NCBI GenBank assembly: GCA_036583965.1
Contig: JAZBQD010000030.1
Location: forward strand, 89,263,300-89,327,299
Direction: 5' to 3'
Origin: Prunella strophiata
Lineage: Eukaryota > Chordata > Aves > Passeriformes > Prunellidae
DNA length: 64,000 bases
Shown here: positions 12,101-24,100 of the stretch, in pieces
Position numbering within the stretch: position 1 is the first letter of the stretch
How the letters are laid out: each line of letters opens with the position of its first letter
The notes under the pieces: generated by a model
Databases searched by the model: none
Told to the model about the DNA's origin: nothing
The model's input: only the letters and a program-made list of their open reading frames with translations
Position numbers and translations under genes: made by a program

Positions 12101-15100
12101 ATAAGAAAGACATGCAACAAACACCAGTCATAGTGTTCAAGGCAGCTTCAGTGTTCTCTGCACACAGCAACCATTTTACCATCTTCAGTCAGACCTGGCT
12201 TAGCTTATTTGATCCTGCATGCCTCCAACACTGCCTGCTGCCCACAGCACACCATGCAGCCTTCAGTCCCACTGTACCAGGACACTCAGCTGTACATGCA
12301 CTGAATGCAGCATTTAAAAGCCTGGATTGACTGCAGATGTTTTGAAGGCACTGCCAAAAATAGCATGATAGAGCATGCTACCATTGCCAGGAGAACTTCT
12401 CTTTACTGTCCTCACGCTCTCTACACTTCAGAGGAGAAGGAGGAGGCCAAGATCTTGATACAGACTGAGGTTATGTTTGTTTTCCTGACTGGTTTAAGAT
12501 GAACTCAGACTGCGCTGCTGAGAAAAGCAGAGAAAAGCCTTTCTGCCCCTTGTTCCATTCCAGTCTCTATGCTCAGAGCACGCTGAGTACAACTGCCCAA
12601 AGTGCCAACTTAACAGGGCAAGAACACACAGCAAGGGGAGCACACAGTCATCCTTTCTGATGGCAGCATGGACTGGCACCAGTGTGACCAGTGCCCACTG
12701 CCAACAAAGCTTCACACAGGAGACACACTGTGGCAGGCTGGAAACAGCTGGAAAGCTGGTTATCTCCTACTTCATTTGTGGCAATGGATACTTGACAGTA
12801 CTCCTGCACCTGACCAGTTCTTTATTTTAGAATCTTTTATTTTTCAGATTCTCAATTTGTCACCACCACCACCCCCAAAGAGAACTTCACTGCAAAAAGT
12901 CTGCACCATTTTCATGCTAGCACTTTATCAGTTTGCATTTGCAACAACTTCAGTCTTGCAGAAAACCTGATAAAAAACAGCTGCAAGACATAAGCCATTA
13001 TCACAAGCAAATAAGCTTTAAGGAGTCAAACATGCTAATCCATTCAACTGCTGATACTAGCAAAGAGATACAGATGAAGGATTATCCATTAGCTAGCTTC
13101 CCTCCCTGAGAAGTTCTCAAAACAAACCTTAAAACTTTTCACTGCAAAACTATGGTGTGTACAATTGTACAAAGACAATTATTAGGAGAAATTGGACTTT
13201 TGTCAGCTGGACTTCAGCAGAAGGCACACCAGTTGCAGGAACACATTGGAAACTATTTCTCTGGCACCCAGCAACCATTTTCCCTTGTTGCCTTTCCCTT
13301 AGCAACATCACATCCTCTCCCAGCACCAAGGAGGGCAAAGCTGAAACTGGGAATTCATTCAACTTCACCCAGTTTTTGGAGAGTCCAGAGTTGAAATCAG
13401 AGATAGACAGAAGAAAGAAAATGCTTAAGAACAGATAGTGTAGAAAATTTATTTCAAATGAAAACTGTCCTACCTTTGCCTTTATGTCCAGCATAAAATG
13501 TTCATTAAGGACCACATATTCACAAAGAAGTGTTATTTACTGCAATTCAGAGCAGTATCAGAAAGATGTTCATCCACATGGAAGTATCAATTTGCATTTA
13601 CATCTGGAACTTGTTTACATTTCATGCAAGCACTAGGTTTTCTCCAAAGCAAGCTTTTTACACTTTCCTGAAGATTTCTAGCACAGCGTAGGAAAGAGTA
13701 GAGGCAGGGAATAAGAATCCATTGCTTCTTGAACTAACACGATGACTTAAAAATGTGCTAAAATGAAAACCTTCAGTTTTCAGTATGCAGTCTCCCTTGT
13801 ATGATAGCTATTAAAATCTTGGCAATTTTAGAGCTAAAAATAATGAAGTAACTGAGTAAAAGAATGAAAGAAAAAGAATTTTTAAAAGAAATGCAGGGGA
13901 AAGAAAAGACTGAAAAACAATTAAGAAAAATGTTGCTGGCCTAAATGAAAACATGACAGACCTGTCCATTACAAATGATTCAGAGAACAACTGACAATGC
14001 AGAGGGTACCAGAAAGCATCAAATGGAAGACAAATTCTGGTAATGAAGAGCTGATAAATCACCCTCAGCAAGTTTAAGTAATAAAGAATAAGGGGCATGA
14101 ATAAACATTAAATAGTAACACCTGCATAGCTACTGGAGTTTTGTAAGGTTAAAGTCATATCATTATATGAATCCTGATTTCATTAGTGTGGAACAAATGC
14201 TACAAAACCCCAGTCCTTCTTAAAAACTATTCAGCAGCTGCTGGATTTGCAGTTTCAGTGATGAGACAGACACATCCAGCACGAGACACTGAGTGTCCTT
14301 GATGGAGTGGTGAGAGCTGCTCCACTGCAAGTAAGGCAACACTCACAGGGATGGTGATCAGAGAGAACTGAGCTGCAGCATCATCTGCTCCCAAGGTCCT
14401 GAAGGAATGCAGATGAAACTGAGTGAAACAAATGGGGACATAGGAGCAAAGAAAAATTAGGAAAAAACCACTGAAGAATAAATCAAGACACTGAAGGAGA
14501 GAAGGTCCCGCCTACTCTCTGCTCCAGCCAGTCTGAGGCACAGGAACAGCTCGCAGGAAAGCAGCTGCTGAGTTTTGTGAAGGCAGTTTCAGTGTTGTAG
14601 TGATTAATGCATGAATCATCACCAGCCCACAAACACTACAAGCCTACAGTCAAAATGTCAAGACTACAGAAAAGCAAACTGATAGTTGAATCAATCTATC
14701 CTGGGAATATTTCTAATAAAGTTACATAATGTATTGCTTAATTCTATCAGGGCATACCTACAAGTTGAGAATATTGTTTGTACATCTCATAACAGTATTA
14801 TTCTTTGTAGTTAAACACAAAAACTGATACAACCTCCAGATTCTTAACTTTAGGCTTTAAATGTTCCTCTTAATAAACTGCAGACAACTATGACAACTAT
14901 CTGTGGCACAGCAAGCGCAGTACTTCAGATTTAAATGAAGCAGTCCAAGACCTTTCAATAGCAAAAAGTTTTGTTAGGTTCATTATTCACTTGGCTGGAA
15001 ACACTACATTTTGGATATCTAGTAAAGGAATTACTAAAAATGTACTAACATCAAAGAAATTTCACTTGGTTCAGATGCTTCCTTTGTATTCCAGTAAGTT

Positions 15101-18100
15101 CCAAAAAAAAGACTGCTTATAATATTTATTCTAGCTGCATATTTTCAATTGAAAATCATAAGAATCTCTCCCTTAATGCCTCATTTCTGCAATTACAGTC
15201 TCATGCAAGAAACACTTAAGGTAACTGTTAAAGCAACAACTAGAGATCTTGCTTGAATTAACTCCAGTATTCTTTATCTAACATACCAACCTCAAAAAAA
15301 CCAAAAGTATAATAAGAGTCTGAGATAAAATAAGTAAGTCAAACAAAACAAATACTTCCTTGATTGTTTAACAATTTATCTTAAAGAAATCCACCTCATA
15401 AAGTTATTTGTTTTAAGCTGACAACTACAAAGCTAACAAAACAATCTAGCACATGCTTTCAGGTTTCAACCTTCTTATAACTGAAATCCTGTTAGTCAAA
15501 CACAGCTACCTATGATTTACTCTCCCATATAATGGAAACCTACTAAGGGAGAGAGACAAATGGTTGCTGTGTGCTAGAAAACCAAGCATATTTAATGGTA
15601 ACTGTGTACACCATCTGCTTGCAAAAAGGACCTCAGTTACTATAGTTAATGATTTACTTTGCCTCCAATTTTTATTAGAAATACGAAACACTGACAATAA
15701 GGAAAAACAAAAGCTACTTCTGTAGTATCTGGGGTTTATTACTATAGTCATGTTTCCTGCATAAGTAAAAACTTCTATAGCATTGTATTCCCTCTTGGAA
15801 TAAAGGGCAGCAAGCCATCCAAATCCACCTGGCACACATCCTGTATCATCAGTACTTTAAGCCATACAGATCTCCAGTGGATGGGACTGTCTGCAGTTAC
15901 ACCAACTGCCTATGGTGTTCAGGAGGAACACCGTGGCTGCAGCACAGCACAGCTGACAGCTCCCAGGATGTGCTGTGATGGGGTTCAGAGTACCCCTGGC
16001 CTGCTCACACCCACAGACTCTCCTCAGCTCCAGCCCACCCTGGAAATACTGTGCAGCAGCACTCTGGGGTAAGGGATGCCAGCCCTACATAATCATTCTG
16101 TACCTAAGCTGCAGCACTGATGTGTTGCCTTGCACCTTTGCCCAGGTGTTCTGATGACAAATGCAGTGAACACTGCTATCTGTGGGGCATTAATCCAAGA
16201 AGATAAGAAACGCTGGTTATTATCTAAGGAAGGTTTATTTTCTATTGTACGTATTAACCAAACTGCCCAGTAATTTACTCATTCTGATGGTTCAGAATGA
16301 TCCTGTCATCTCAGTGCCATTTTGTCAACAGTGGTAACTTTAGTCACCACTTTTAACTCCTAAATCTATACCAGAGAATAGAATGGAAAAATCCCCAAGA
16401 AGTTACACTCTCCTACAATGCTCTGTCCTACAGGGACACTAGGTCCAAGTCCTTTATCAGAAGACCAAGTCAAGATCACTTCCTTAGGACTCAGGACCTA
16501 CACCACCTTGGGATAATACAGAAAGACAGGAACAACTGAAAGCAGAAAAATCCCTTGATAGGCTTGACGTACAAAACACTTTGCAAGAGGCGAGACGGTC
16601 TCCATAAAATGATGAGTTCTACTTACCTTTCACCAACAGACACATGAGACTGAATGCTGGCTATCTGGAAAGCTGGCAGGAAAAGACAAGGCTGGACTCA
16701 CTGGAATACCCACACAATGGTGGGGAAAGGGAGAACAGAGCTTAATTCAAGGATGCATGAGAGTACTTTCGGAGATAAGAGAACCAGCTGCACTTGTGCT
16801 GGTACAGCACCTGATTATATCAAGTTCCTGATCCAGCCCAGAATATTCATCCTTGCCAACCAAGAGACAAATTCATGTCATCTCAGATTATAGTTTTGAT
16901 ATTGTTGACTTCAATTAAGGCAGTAAACATTTTGTTTCTCAATTTCAGTTTGAAGAAGAGTAACTCCTGTCTTTATAAACCAATTTATACAAGTACAAAA
17001 GCATGAGAAAGGAAAGGCTATCTAAGAGCCATACACTTGCCATTTGACCAGAGAATTGCACAACTGCATCAACTTTAGTCATATGAAACTTCTTTATGGC
17101 TTCCTATCTAAAGGAAGGAAGTCTTGGGATAGCTCCAGAGCAAGTGATTGCATGAGTGCACTGGGGCAGCTGAACTCCCCTGGCCAGACCCTTCTCAGCA
17201 TTCACACAAGTCCATTTTGCACTGGCTCTGGTTAGTGCTGCTGTATCACACCACACAACTAACACACATTCTTCAAGGCAGCTGCCAGCCCCAAACAATG
17301 TTTTGAAGAAAGGAGCACTGTGTGACAATTTAAAGAGAAAGCTTCCCCAGAGGAGAAGATACTGGAAATAAACTAACTGCCTGAGTAAAACCACTCTCCT
17401 AGTCCTACAGAGTAGATCTTAACCCTGTCAAGGAAAGTAAGAATACAGGTGTTCCCATATCATACAGAGTGAATTCTTGTTAAGAAAACAGATGCCATCA
17501 GAAGTTTAATATAAGAAAACCAAACATATTAACTGTGAACTGCTGTGCTCAAGGCTGAAAACTGGAGAGGGAACAAGTACCCACTGCGCAGAGATGAAGC
17601 ACATTTAAACTCTGTACCCTTAATTCCAGGGTGCCCCTAAGACTCTCACATTTGGAATTAACAGTAGAAAAAGTAGTACTGATACTCAGTGGTGCTGTCG
17701 AGGAACAGAGAAGGCTAAGAAACTGTTATACTAAGACTAAAAGGGACAGCAGTCCATCTTGAAGCCAGATGCCCAAAAACTGTGGAATCCTGATTTACCA
17801 AAACATAAGGTACATTTAAAAGTATGCAATATAGAATCAAGATAATGCAAGGGAGTGTTCAAATGGCTGTTGTAATTCCCACCACTCACATGCCCAAAAG
17901 CATCTTCTGCCAAGCTTAAGAGAACACATACCAAGAAATCCATTTCAGCACCAAGCTTTCTCAAGGAATTTCCAAATAACCACGGCTGACTTGAGAGCAA
18001 AGACAAACTGCTGAAGCTGAAACAAGCAAAAGCAAGGTGTGCCTTTTGCGAGAAATAAACTTTTATCTTTGAGACCTACAAAGACTTATCAGAGATAACA

Positions 18101-20876
18101 GCAGTTAAAGTTGCAACAGAGTATCAATCTTGAGTCAGGTTCCTTTGTACTTAGAGGCAATTCTTCACTTTGTCATCTGCTACTGATTAGAAAACATCCT
18201 AATCGCTACAGAACAATCGAGAAGCAGGTTAAACGAAAAATAAAACTCCTTGGTCAGCCTGAACAGAAACCTTGGAAACATATCTCAAAAGTGGCAAGTC
18301 AGGGAATCTGCAGAGTTCTCAGCAAGTAAGAAGTCACTTCATGAGTCAGAAAAGCTGCTGAAGTCAAAGCCAAGTAACCTATCACATGATGACTGGCACA
18401 CTAATTCAGATCCTTAGAGACTCTGTCAACACACTTCGAGCAGCTATCAAGCAAACACTATGTCAAGGGCAGCACTTGGTAAAACAGTAATTCCAAAGTT
18501 GCTCAACATTAAAGCAGTTAGATTTTGTGAAAACCAAGTTATATAGTTCCAAACACCCAATAAAGCCAAACCTGAAAAAAACAATTCTGCACCAGATTTC
18601 TCACTGCCTGGAATTCATTATCAAGTTTTTCTCAACTATCTCTACATTGGTAGCAAGGTTTGAAATTCCTTTTTGGACTAGAGTTGCACAACAGAAACAC
18701 GTGAATTATACATGACTCTGAAATGGCATCACACTATTTTGAAAAACTAATTTTCCCTTCTGCAATTGTCAAACACTTCATTACTTATTCACTACACATG
18801 TCTAATTTAAATCTTAAATGTTCAGGAAAGTGTTCTCTGATGTGTCTGTGTTTCAGTAATGAAAAAATGTACGGGTGCTCTAGATCTCAGAGAGCAGGAG
18901 CAGCTCTGTTGGGTTTGGCACACAACCCAACTGACTCATCGTGCTCAACAACAGACAAGCACCATCTTACTCAGTATTTCAAAAAGCAGCTAAGTTTAGG
19001 GGAGGTACTTCCATTTCCATAGCCCCCTTTTCCTGCATCATATACTACCTAAATGTTTTCTTAATTCCCTACGTATGTTTGGTGGTAGCGAGGAAATTAA
19101 TTACAAAATGCTCAATGCTGACACATGAAATGTTCAGCTTAGTGCTTGCTGCTCAATCTAAATAGAAAACTGAAACAGTAAGAGAGGTATGGTGAGGTAT
19201 TCAGGTGGAAAAAAAATTCTGCTGTCCTGAAGTCAAGGCATCACCAAACAAGTTCTCCCATCTGCCCCACCCATACTAATTTTTCAGTTCCCCTGCGATC
19301 ATGACCTTATCCTAACCAGTGTTAACTCAGATGATTAAAAGGCTGCAAATGAGCTAAAATATCTGAAGACTTCAGCTCATATATTATCTTTATCTCTTAT
19401 TCTTCTCCCCTCACCTACAACCCAAGCCCCACATTGTAGCAAGAAAGGGGTCTCTATTTAAACCACAAGATCTTCCCACAAGATTGTAGTATAAAGCTAT
19501 GCAGAAACACCCAGCTACTAAGCTACTAGACACTGGTACAAAGTCCCGACTATCAGTAAATAGTTACTCTGTGGTAAAATAAACTATTCTGTTGCCTCAG
19601 TTGCAGAAACCTAACACATCTTACATGCCAGAAAGCAACAAAGATAGTGCACCGAATAATGTTTGTAACTGCCAGTAAAGCAGAGGAAGACTACTGCAAT
19701 GGCCAAAAGTATTAACTGCTGGTACCACATAAAAGTCACAAAAGCTGATTTGAAAGCAAACTATAAGGCAATTCTTCATTTAAGCCATAACTATATCGAA
19801 AAAACTATTCAAGTAATTCCCATTATGACACCAGTTCAACGACACTTCAGCTGGCAGCCCTAAAAAGCAAGGAGCACTGTAAATCACTGTGCTTGCTACA
19901 CTGGCTCACGAGGGCTGGATATCTGAACTGCTCAGTGCCCTTTGGAGTGGCATCTTTTGGGCTCAGTGAAACAGAAGTACAGGTCAATGGTGATAACGAT
20001 ATTTACTACCAAAGAGACGTTACAGGAGTTGCAAAGACTGTCCTAGCTCAAAAATGATCGCAAATAAGCATTCTCAACTGCTACTTTATTTGGGAAATAT
20101 TTTGGCCAGCTGCTGAACAAGTTTCCTTTGCTGCCAAAGCCACATCTCAGAAACCTGACAGCGCTGTGTGATGTGGCTTTTCAAGACAAGAAACCAAAAG
20201 CAAGGTAGTTATCAGTAAACAAGCAAGACACGCTTCCTCGTAAAACCGCCTTGTTAACCTAACAAACCTTCTCATCAAGGCACTGAAATCTCTCTATTCC
20301 AGACACGTTTCATATTTCACTCAAGATACGGCAGGAAGAAAGCCATTAAGCAACGGAGGACTACATGCTCTGTAGAAAAGCGCTGCTTCCTAGCAATGAC
20401 ATCAGTAGCTCCCGCGTCTCCACGCCTCGTGCTCCAGGCGCGTTTCCAGGTTCTTCCCGGAGCGCAGTCCCTACAGTCCACCGCAGGTGCTCAGACCGGC
20501 GTTCCCGGGCTCTAGGGCGGTTCAGCGCGCCGAGCGCGGCCGCCGCCGCCTCCCGTCCATCGTGGCCCCCGTAGCCCCGGGCGGCCCTCAGAGGCTCCGG
20601 GCGCCACAGGGCCCGGCGGGGGAGGCGGCGGGATGGCCCCCCAGGAACCCTGAGCCCCCGCGGGTCCGTCAGCACCCGGGAAGGCCGACAGCAGGTGGCA
20701 GCGGACGGGCGGGCGGGCGGGCGGGTCTCCAGTTACAGGTGCCGCGTCCAGCGCCGCCGGCCCCGGGGCCACCTCAGGCCGCTGCGACCCGCCCCCGCCG
20801 CCCCGCCGAGCGCACAGGCCGCCCGCGTCCCTCCCTTACCGAGCAGGGCGGCCGCCGTCAGCAGCCCCCGGGCCAT
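3056..20876 (-). CDS. LAMP1: LAMP1, lysosome-associated membrane glycoprotein 1 (9 coding exons)
   Basis: A type I membrane glycoprotein that makes up much of the lysosomal membrane coat and takes part in lysosome integrity, movement and fusion. Joining nine exons gives about 416 residues, close to the 417 of human. In order: signal peptide (1-19 or so, hydrophobic LLTAAALL core); first luminal domain; Thr/Pro/Ser-rich hinge (about 180-215); second luminal domain; one membrane span (about 380-403); and a short tail ending GYQTI, the YXX-hydrophobic lysosomal sorting signal, identical to human. Eight luminal cysteines (four disulfides expected) and about 17 N-glycosylation sequons are visible. 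Oddity: exon 7 carries one base too many for the frame to continue (see findings). The start codon is the ATG at 20876 in the CpG island. LAMP2 is unlikely because of the RKRSHAGYQTI tail and the CUL4A neighbour. Confidence 0.96.
3808..3979 (-). CDS. LAMP1: LAMP1 coding exon 8
   Basis: Residues 314-370. Contains SVGNSYKC (human TVGNSYKC) and ends FKIDGDKFGP, matching human FKVEGGQFGS. The 1-base remainder joins exon 9 as Val. Confidence 0.94.
4138..4207 (-). CDS. LAMP1: LAMP1 coding exon 7 (one-base phase conflict)
   Basis: Encodes NASAEKFFLQGVSVSTTLPS (human NASSSRFFLQGIQLNTILPD), then EAK and one extra A before the donor gtaagg. Length is 70 bases. The flanking exons require 69, since the next exon opens in phase 0. 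The extra base lies in an A5 run touching the donor. Confidence 0.85.
5112..5234 (-). CDS. LAMP1: LAMP1 coding exon 6
   Basis: 41 codons, phase 0 at both ends, residues 250-290. Contains SSGRCDNTSALLNLTFEK and ends FQFAL, in line with human ASGSCGAHLVTLELHSE...FQFGM. Confidence 0.93.
6125..6165. repeat. Poly(T) tract with G interruptions
   Basis: About 41 bases of T broken by two G residues, in LAMP1 intron 5. Its flanks show no clear SINE. Confidence 0.9.
6692..6909 (-). CDS. LAMP1: LAMP1 coding exon 5 (hinge)
   Basis: Residues 177-249: a Cys, then the Thr/Pro/Ser-rich hinge between the two luminal domains, then KYNVTGPNGTCVLAYMGLQL at the start of luminal domain 2, nearly the same as human. 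An AGAG double acceptor (6909 or 6907) is present. Phase with exon 4 favours 6909. Confidence 0.94.
8858..8884. repeat. A-run followed by (TA)n
   Basis: About 15 A residues and then five or six TA units, in LAMP1 intron 4. Confidence 0.9.
9947..10108 (-). CDS. LAMP1: LAMP1 coding exon 4
   Basis: Residues 123-176. Contains KYRC and the run SVNVTFSNVTLEAYLTNGT, matching human NNVTVTLHDATIQAYLSNSS in layout. Three sequons lie inside it and a fourth (NKT) forms across the junction with exon 5. Confidence 0.95.
10213..10426 (-). CDS. LAMP1: LAMP1 coding exon 3
   Basis: Residues 52-122 of luminal domain 1. It has the conserved SSCGK..NTS block, FGGGHSLSLNF (human FGRGHTLTLNF) and five sequons. 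Phase 0 start, phase 1 end. Confidence 0.95.
10951..10982. repeat. 16-base tandem duplication
   Basis: The 16-mer aggatttcagaccatc appears twice in direct succession, in LAMP1 intron 2. The copies are identical, so the duplication is recent. Confidence 0.9.
11735..11850 (-). CDS. LAMP1: LAMP1 coding exon 2
   Basis: Residues 13-51: end of the leader and start of luminal domain 1, with the first conserved Cys (KVCIIADLTVAFSVEY). Two acceptors lie 11 bases apart. Only the upstream one (exon start 11850) keeps frame with exon 1. The downstream one (11839) would read into a stop. Confidence 0.9.
11851..20839 (-). other. LAMP1: LAMP1 intron 1
   Basis: About 9.0 kb. It separates the signal-peptide exon from the rest, as in other vertebrate LAMP1 genes. 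No exon, RNA gene or clear transposon was recognised inside; the sequence is unremarkable and AT-rich. Confidence 0.8.
20840..20876 (-). CDS. LAMP1: LAMP1 coding exon 1 (signal peptide)
   Basis: Encodes MARGLLTAAALL plus one base of the next codon. The donor gtaagg follows. With exon 2 it completes a hydrophobic leader ending near ...GFLQA. Confidence 0.9.
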
Positions 20877-20993
20877 GTCGGGGTGCAGGGACGGGGCGCG
20901 GCGGGAGCGCGCACGGAGCGAGGGCGGGCACGGAGCGAGGGCGGCGGCGGCGGCGGCTCCGCGCTCGGGGCGCTCTGGCGACGGCCCCGGCCG

Positions 20994-21003
20994 GTCATGT
21001 GAC
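20994..21003. promoter_or_regulatory. LAMP1: CLEAR-like E-box GTCATGTGAC
   Basis: Differs by one base from the consensus GTCACGTGAC bound by TFEB/TFE3, master regulators of lysosomal genes. It lies 118 bases upstream of the LAMP1 start codon. Binding is inferred from motif and gene identity. Confidence 0.6.
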
Positions 21004-21006
21004 CGC

Positions 21007-21014
21007 TGACGTCA
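21007..21014. promoter_or_regulatory. LAMP1: CRE palindrome TGACGTCA
   Basis: A perfect 8-base cAMP response element, the binding site of CREB/ATF factors. It sits 3 bases after one CLEAR-like box and 15 before the next. Confidence 0.6.
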
Positions 21015-21029
21015 CAGCGCGGCCCGCCC

Positions 21030-21039
21030 GTCACGTGAG
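21030..21039. promoter_or_regulatory. LAMP1: CLEAR element GTCACGTGAG
   Basis: Nine of ten bases match GTCACGTGAC, with an intact CACGTG core at 21032-21037. It is the second such site in 46 bases of the LAMP1 promoter, fitting TFEB/TFE3 control of lysosomal genes. Confidence 0.65.
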
Positions 21040-21077
21040 CCGGCCGGGGCCCCGCAGGCCGGAGAGGGCGGGCGGGA

Positions 21078-21087
21078 TCTCGCGAGA
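21078..21087. promoter_or_regulatory. LAMP1: TCTCGCGAGA palindrome
   Basis: A perfect 10-base palindrome of the kind reported to bind BANP (earlier linked to Kaiso) in CpG-island promoters of housekeeping genes. It lies about 200 bases upstream of the LAMP1 start codon. Confidence 0.6.
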
Positions 21088-21149
21088 GCGGGCGCGTGAG
21101 GGGCGGGCTCTGCGCCGCCTCCCAGTGCGCTTCGTGCCGCTGAGGCTAA

Positions 21150-24100
21150 AGGCAGGCTAAGGGGAGTGCATGTCGTCCCGCACAGAATTAATGCAGGTCC
21201 CGGCTGTATAAAAACACTGGAAGTTGATGGTCTGTTGTCTCCGAAGTGTTCTGTCTGTATATGCCCAGGTATACATATGAGTCACATGTGTTCCAAGACA
21301 AAACAGGGACTGCTAATGACGTGCGTTTGCATGGGGAAAAGTTGCAATTTCACGTAGCTTCAGATGTCTGATGGTTGTTAAGGAATCCCTTTTCTAGTTT
21401 TTTGAGAAAACCAGAAAAGAAGGTGAAGTTAGCTTGTAAACATTCTCAGATGTAATGGAGATGGACAGCCCAGGTAATTTGATCACTTTGTAATCCAATG
21501 CTCTCTTTTATCCACACTGTTAAGGGTATGCTTACTTCATGTGAAACCTCAGAAGCCTGTATCTTGCTCCTGCAGTCCTGTTTCTAGTACGACTGGAATG
21601 TGTGGCAGCAGCAGTGTGCCTCTGCTTTCCCACTATGAGTCCCTCTCCTCACCACGGGCTGCTCCCGATTCATCATCTCCGAGGCACAATCAGTTCTGCT
21701 GCTCCCAAGCTGCCTTCATACATTTTTACTGTCGAACCCATTTGAAATGCAATTTAGCTACTCCCAGCTGCTATAGTCAAGTTCAGCTGCTGTGACCTTG
21801 ACCTTTCCTTGCTGTTTGTGTCAGCTCACTCACAGTTCCTGTTTCCCCAAAACGTCCTGGATAAGTTTAGTTGCTCCTTAGGATGGCATGGGGATCTACC
21901 TTTCATTTTCAAAATGCTATTGTTATAAACACATATTTCTTTTTTAATGCTGCATTTTTATCTGCTGCATTTTTAGACACAGTAATGTATTATTTTAGTT
22001 TCGTTTGTTTTTCCCTGCAACACTGCTAGCAATCTTTATTCTTTCCATGCATTGCCAAAAGCAGAAGTTAGTTTGAAGAAGGACATAATGAGCAGCTCTG
22101 GTCAAGTGTTTGAATGACTCATCTGCAGAGGAGTTGAGGGTAATGGAGGTGGGACATGGGTTGTTCTCATTTTGGATCACTGTTTTTGGAACCTGCATCT
22201 GGGAGTGGAGGAAGGTCTGTAGGAACATAAAGTCTCCCACAAGACAAATGGAGAGGGAGGCCCAAGGTCAGGTTTAAACTTGATGTGCAGTATTCTGCCT
22301 CCCTGCTGGAAAATCAGTAAGCATCTATAAAGGGAAAAATGACAGATGCTTGGACTGCTAAAAAAAAAAAATAATTATATATACACACATATATATATGT
22401 ATAAGTTGCATAAAGCAACAATACTGTGGTAAAATTTGGTAAATAAAGAACATAAGGTTATCAGCAGAGAATGATGTTGACCTTCCATGCTGTGGATCAT
22501 TAGCTCACTTGGCCTTTGTTAATGGTGCAGAGACAGCACCATATCAATTTCCACCTCCTTTCAGTACAAGTACTACCAGGGTGTTTGTTAGACAAATGCA
22601 TCAAGTCTTGCACAGTCGTGCTGGCCATCAGCCTCACTGCTGGGTAACTTGTTGGCTGACATCAATCAAACATGATAGCAGGGTAAGACATAAACAAACA
22701 AAGTTACAGCTTCTGTAAAAGCTGCTATATACACAGCCTGGAGGTCCAGATTAGTTCTGTCACTGAGGGAAAGGAAACTTAGTCCATACCCAGCCACGAC
22801 ACATTTCATCTGACAGCTGCTGGCCAACCAGCACGCTCACAGGAACAGATAGGAACCATGATTCACTCCCTGGCCTTTCTTTAGAGTCGTGGATGCAGAA
22901 TGATGGGCTGCTCATGGGAAACACCCAGGAGACTTAGGAGCCATTGCTACAATAAAAGCTGCCCTGTGAGGTGAAGGCAGAGGACAAACAAGAGAGACAG
23001 AGTACAGGCTAGGAGATTTTACCAGGAAAGAATTTCCATTACTATTTTCCCATAGCCTTTTGCTGAGTATTACCTGACTTCACACAGTTACTTCCTTTCT
23101 GAAGAGACTTGCTAGGAATGGCTAACCAAGTTCATGGTACAGAGTCCACTCTCCTGAACATACCTGCCAAAGATAATAAACCTACAAACAGAATGGAACC
23201 ATTTAGGTTGGAAAATACCTCAATACGTCACCGAGTTCAACTGGTAACCCAGCACTGCCTAGCCTACCACTAAACTATGTCCCCAAGTGCCACATCTACA
23301 GGCCTTTTAAATAGCTGCAGGGATAATGACTTCATCATTTCCTGGACAGCTTGGTCCAGTGATTGATAACCCTTTCAGTAAAAAAAGTTTTCCTGATATC
23401 AAATTTAAAGCTCCCCTGGCACAGCTTGAGGTCTTTTCCTCTCATCCTGTCACTTGTTACCTGGGAGAAGAGAGCAATCCCCCCCATCTAGCTACAGCCT
23501 CCTTTCAGGCAGTTGAAGAGAGCAGTAAGGCTCCCTTCCTGGAGCCTCCCTTTTTCCAGCCTTCACAACTCCAGCTCCACGAGCTGCTCCTCATAGGACT
23601 TGTGCTCCAGACCCTTCCCCAGCTCACTTGTCCCTTCTCTGGACAGGCTTCAGCCCCTCAGTGTCTTTCTCGTAGTGAGTGGCCCAGAACTGAGCACAGG
23701 ATTTGAGGTGTGGCCTCACCAGTGCTGAGTACAGGGGGACAATCCCTGCCCTGCTCCTGCTGGCCACACTGCTGCTGACACAGGCCAGGGTGCCACTGGC
23801 CTTCTTGGCCCCCTGGGCACACACTGGCTCATGTTCAGCTGCTGTGATCAGCACCCCCAGGTCCTTTTCCACTGGGCAGCTTCCCAGGCACTCTGCTCCC
23901 TCTGTACTTGGAACAGTGCAGAGGTAGATCTGCATAACAAATTGAGACACTGAAGTTACCTGGAAGGTGTGTTAATTTTTTTTTTTTTTTTCAAAGATGT
24001 ACAGCACAAAAAAGGATGAAAAAAGCTGCAGCAGATCAAGAGAGTTAAATACTAAACCCAGGGAAAGCTAAAATACAGAACTAAGGAAAAAAGACCAATG

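Larger units (their letters stand above)
20400..21130. promoter_or_regulatory. LAMP1: CpG island and LAMP1 promoter
   Basis: A dense run of CG dinucleotides and GC boxes over the first LAMP1 exon and its upstream side, in otherwise AT-rich DNA. The upstream side (about 20880-21090) carries CLEAR-like E-boxes, a CRE and a TCTCGCGAGA palindrome, listed separately. No TATA box was seen, as expected of a housekeeping promoter. Limits are approximate. Confidence 0.85.

Noticed and set aside
3056..20876. LAMP2 as an alternative identity for the minus-strand lysosomal glycoprotein
   Set aside because: The tail RKRSHAGYQTI, the hinge and the CUL4A neighbour all fit LAMP1. LAMP2 has a different tail and alternative last exons.
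20361..21009. Open frames of up to 171 codons over the LAMP1 promoter
   Set aside because: Same composition effect in a CpG island. Only the 12-codon LAMP1 exon 1 has splice logic and protein similarity.
22360..22402. A-run and TA/CA stretch as a possible origin or structured element
   Set aside because: It is simple low-complexity sequence with no dyad or conserved motif beyond the repeat units.
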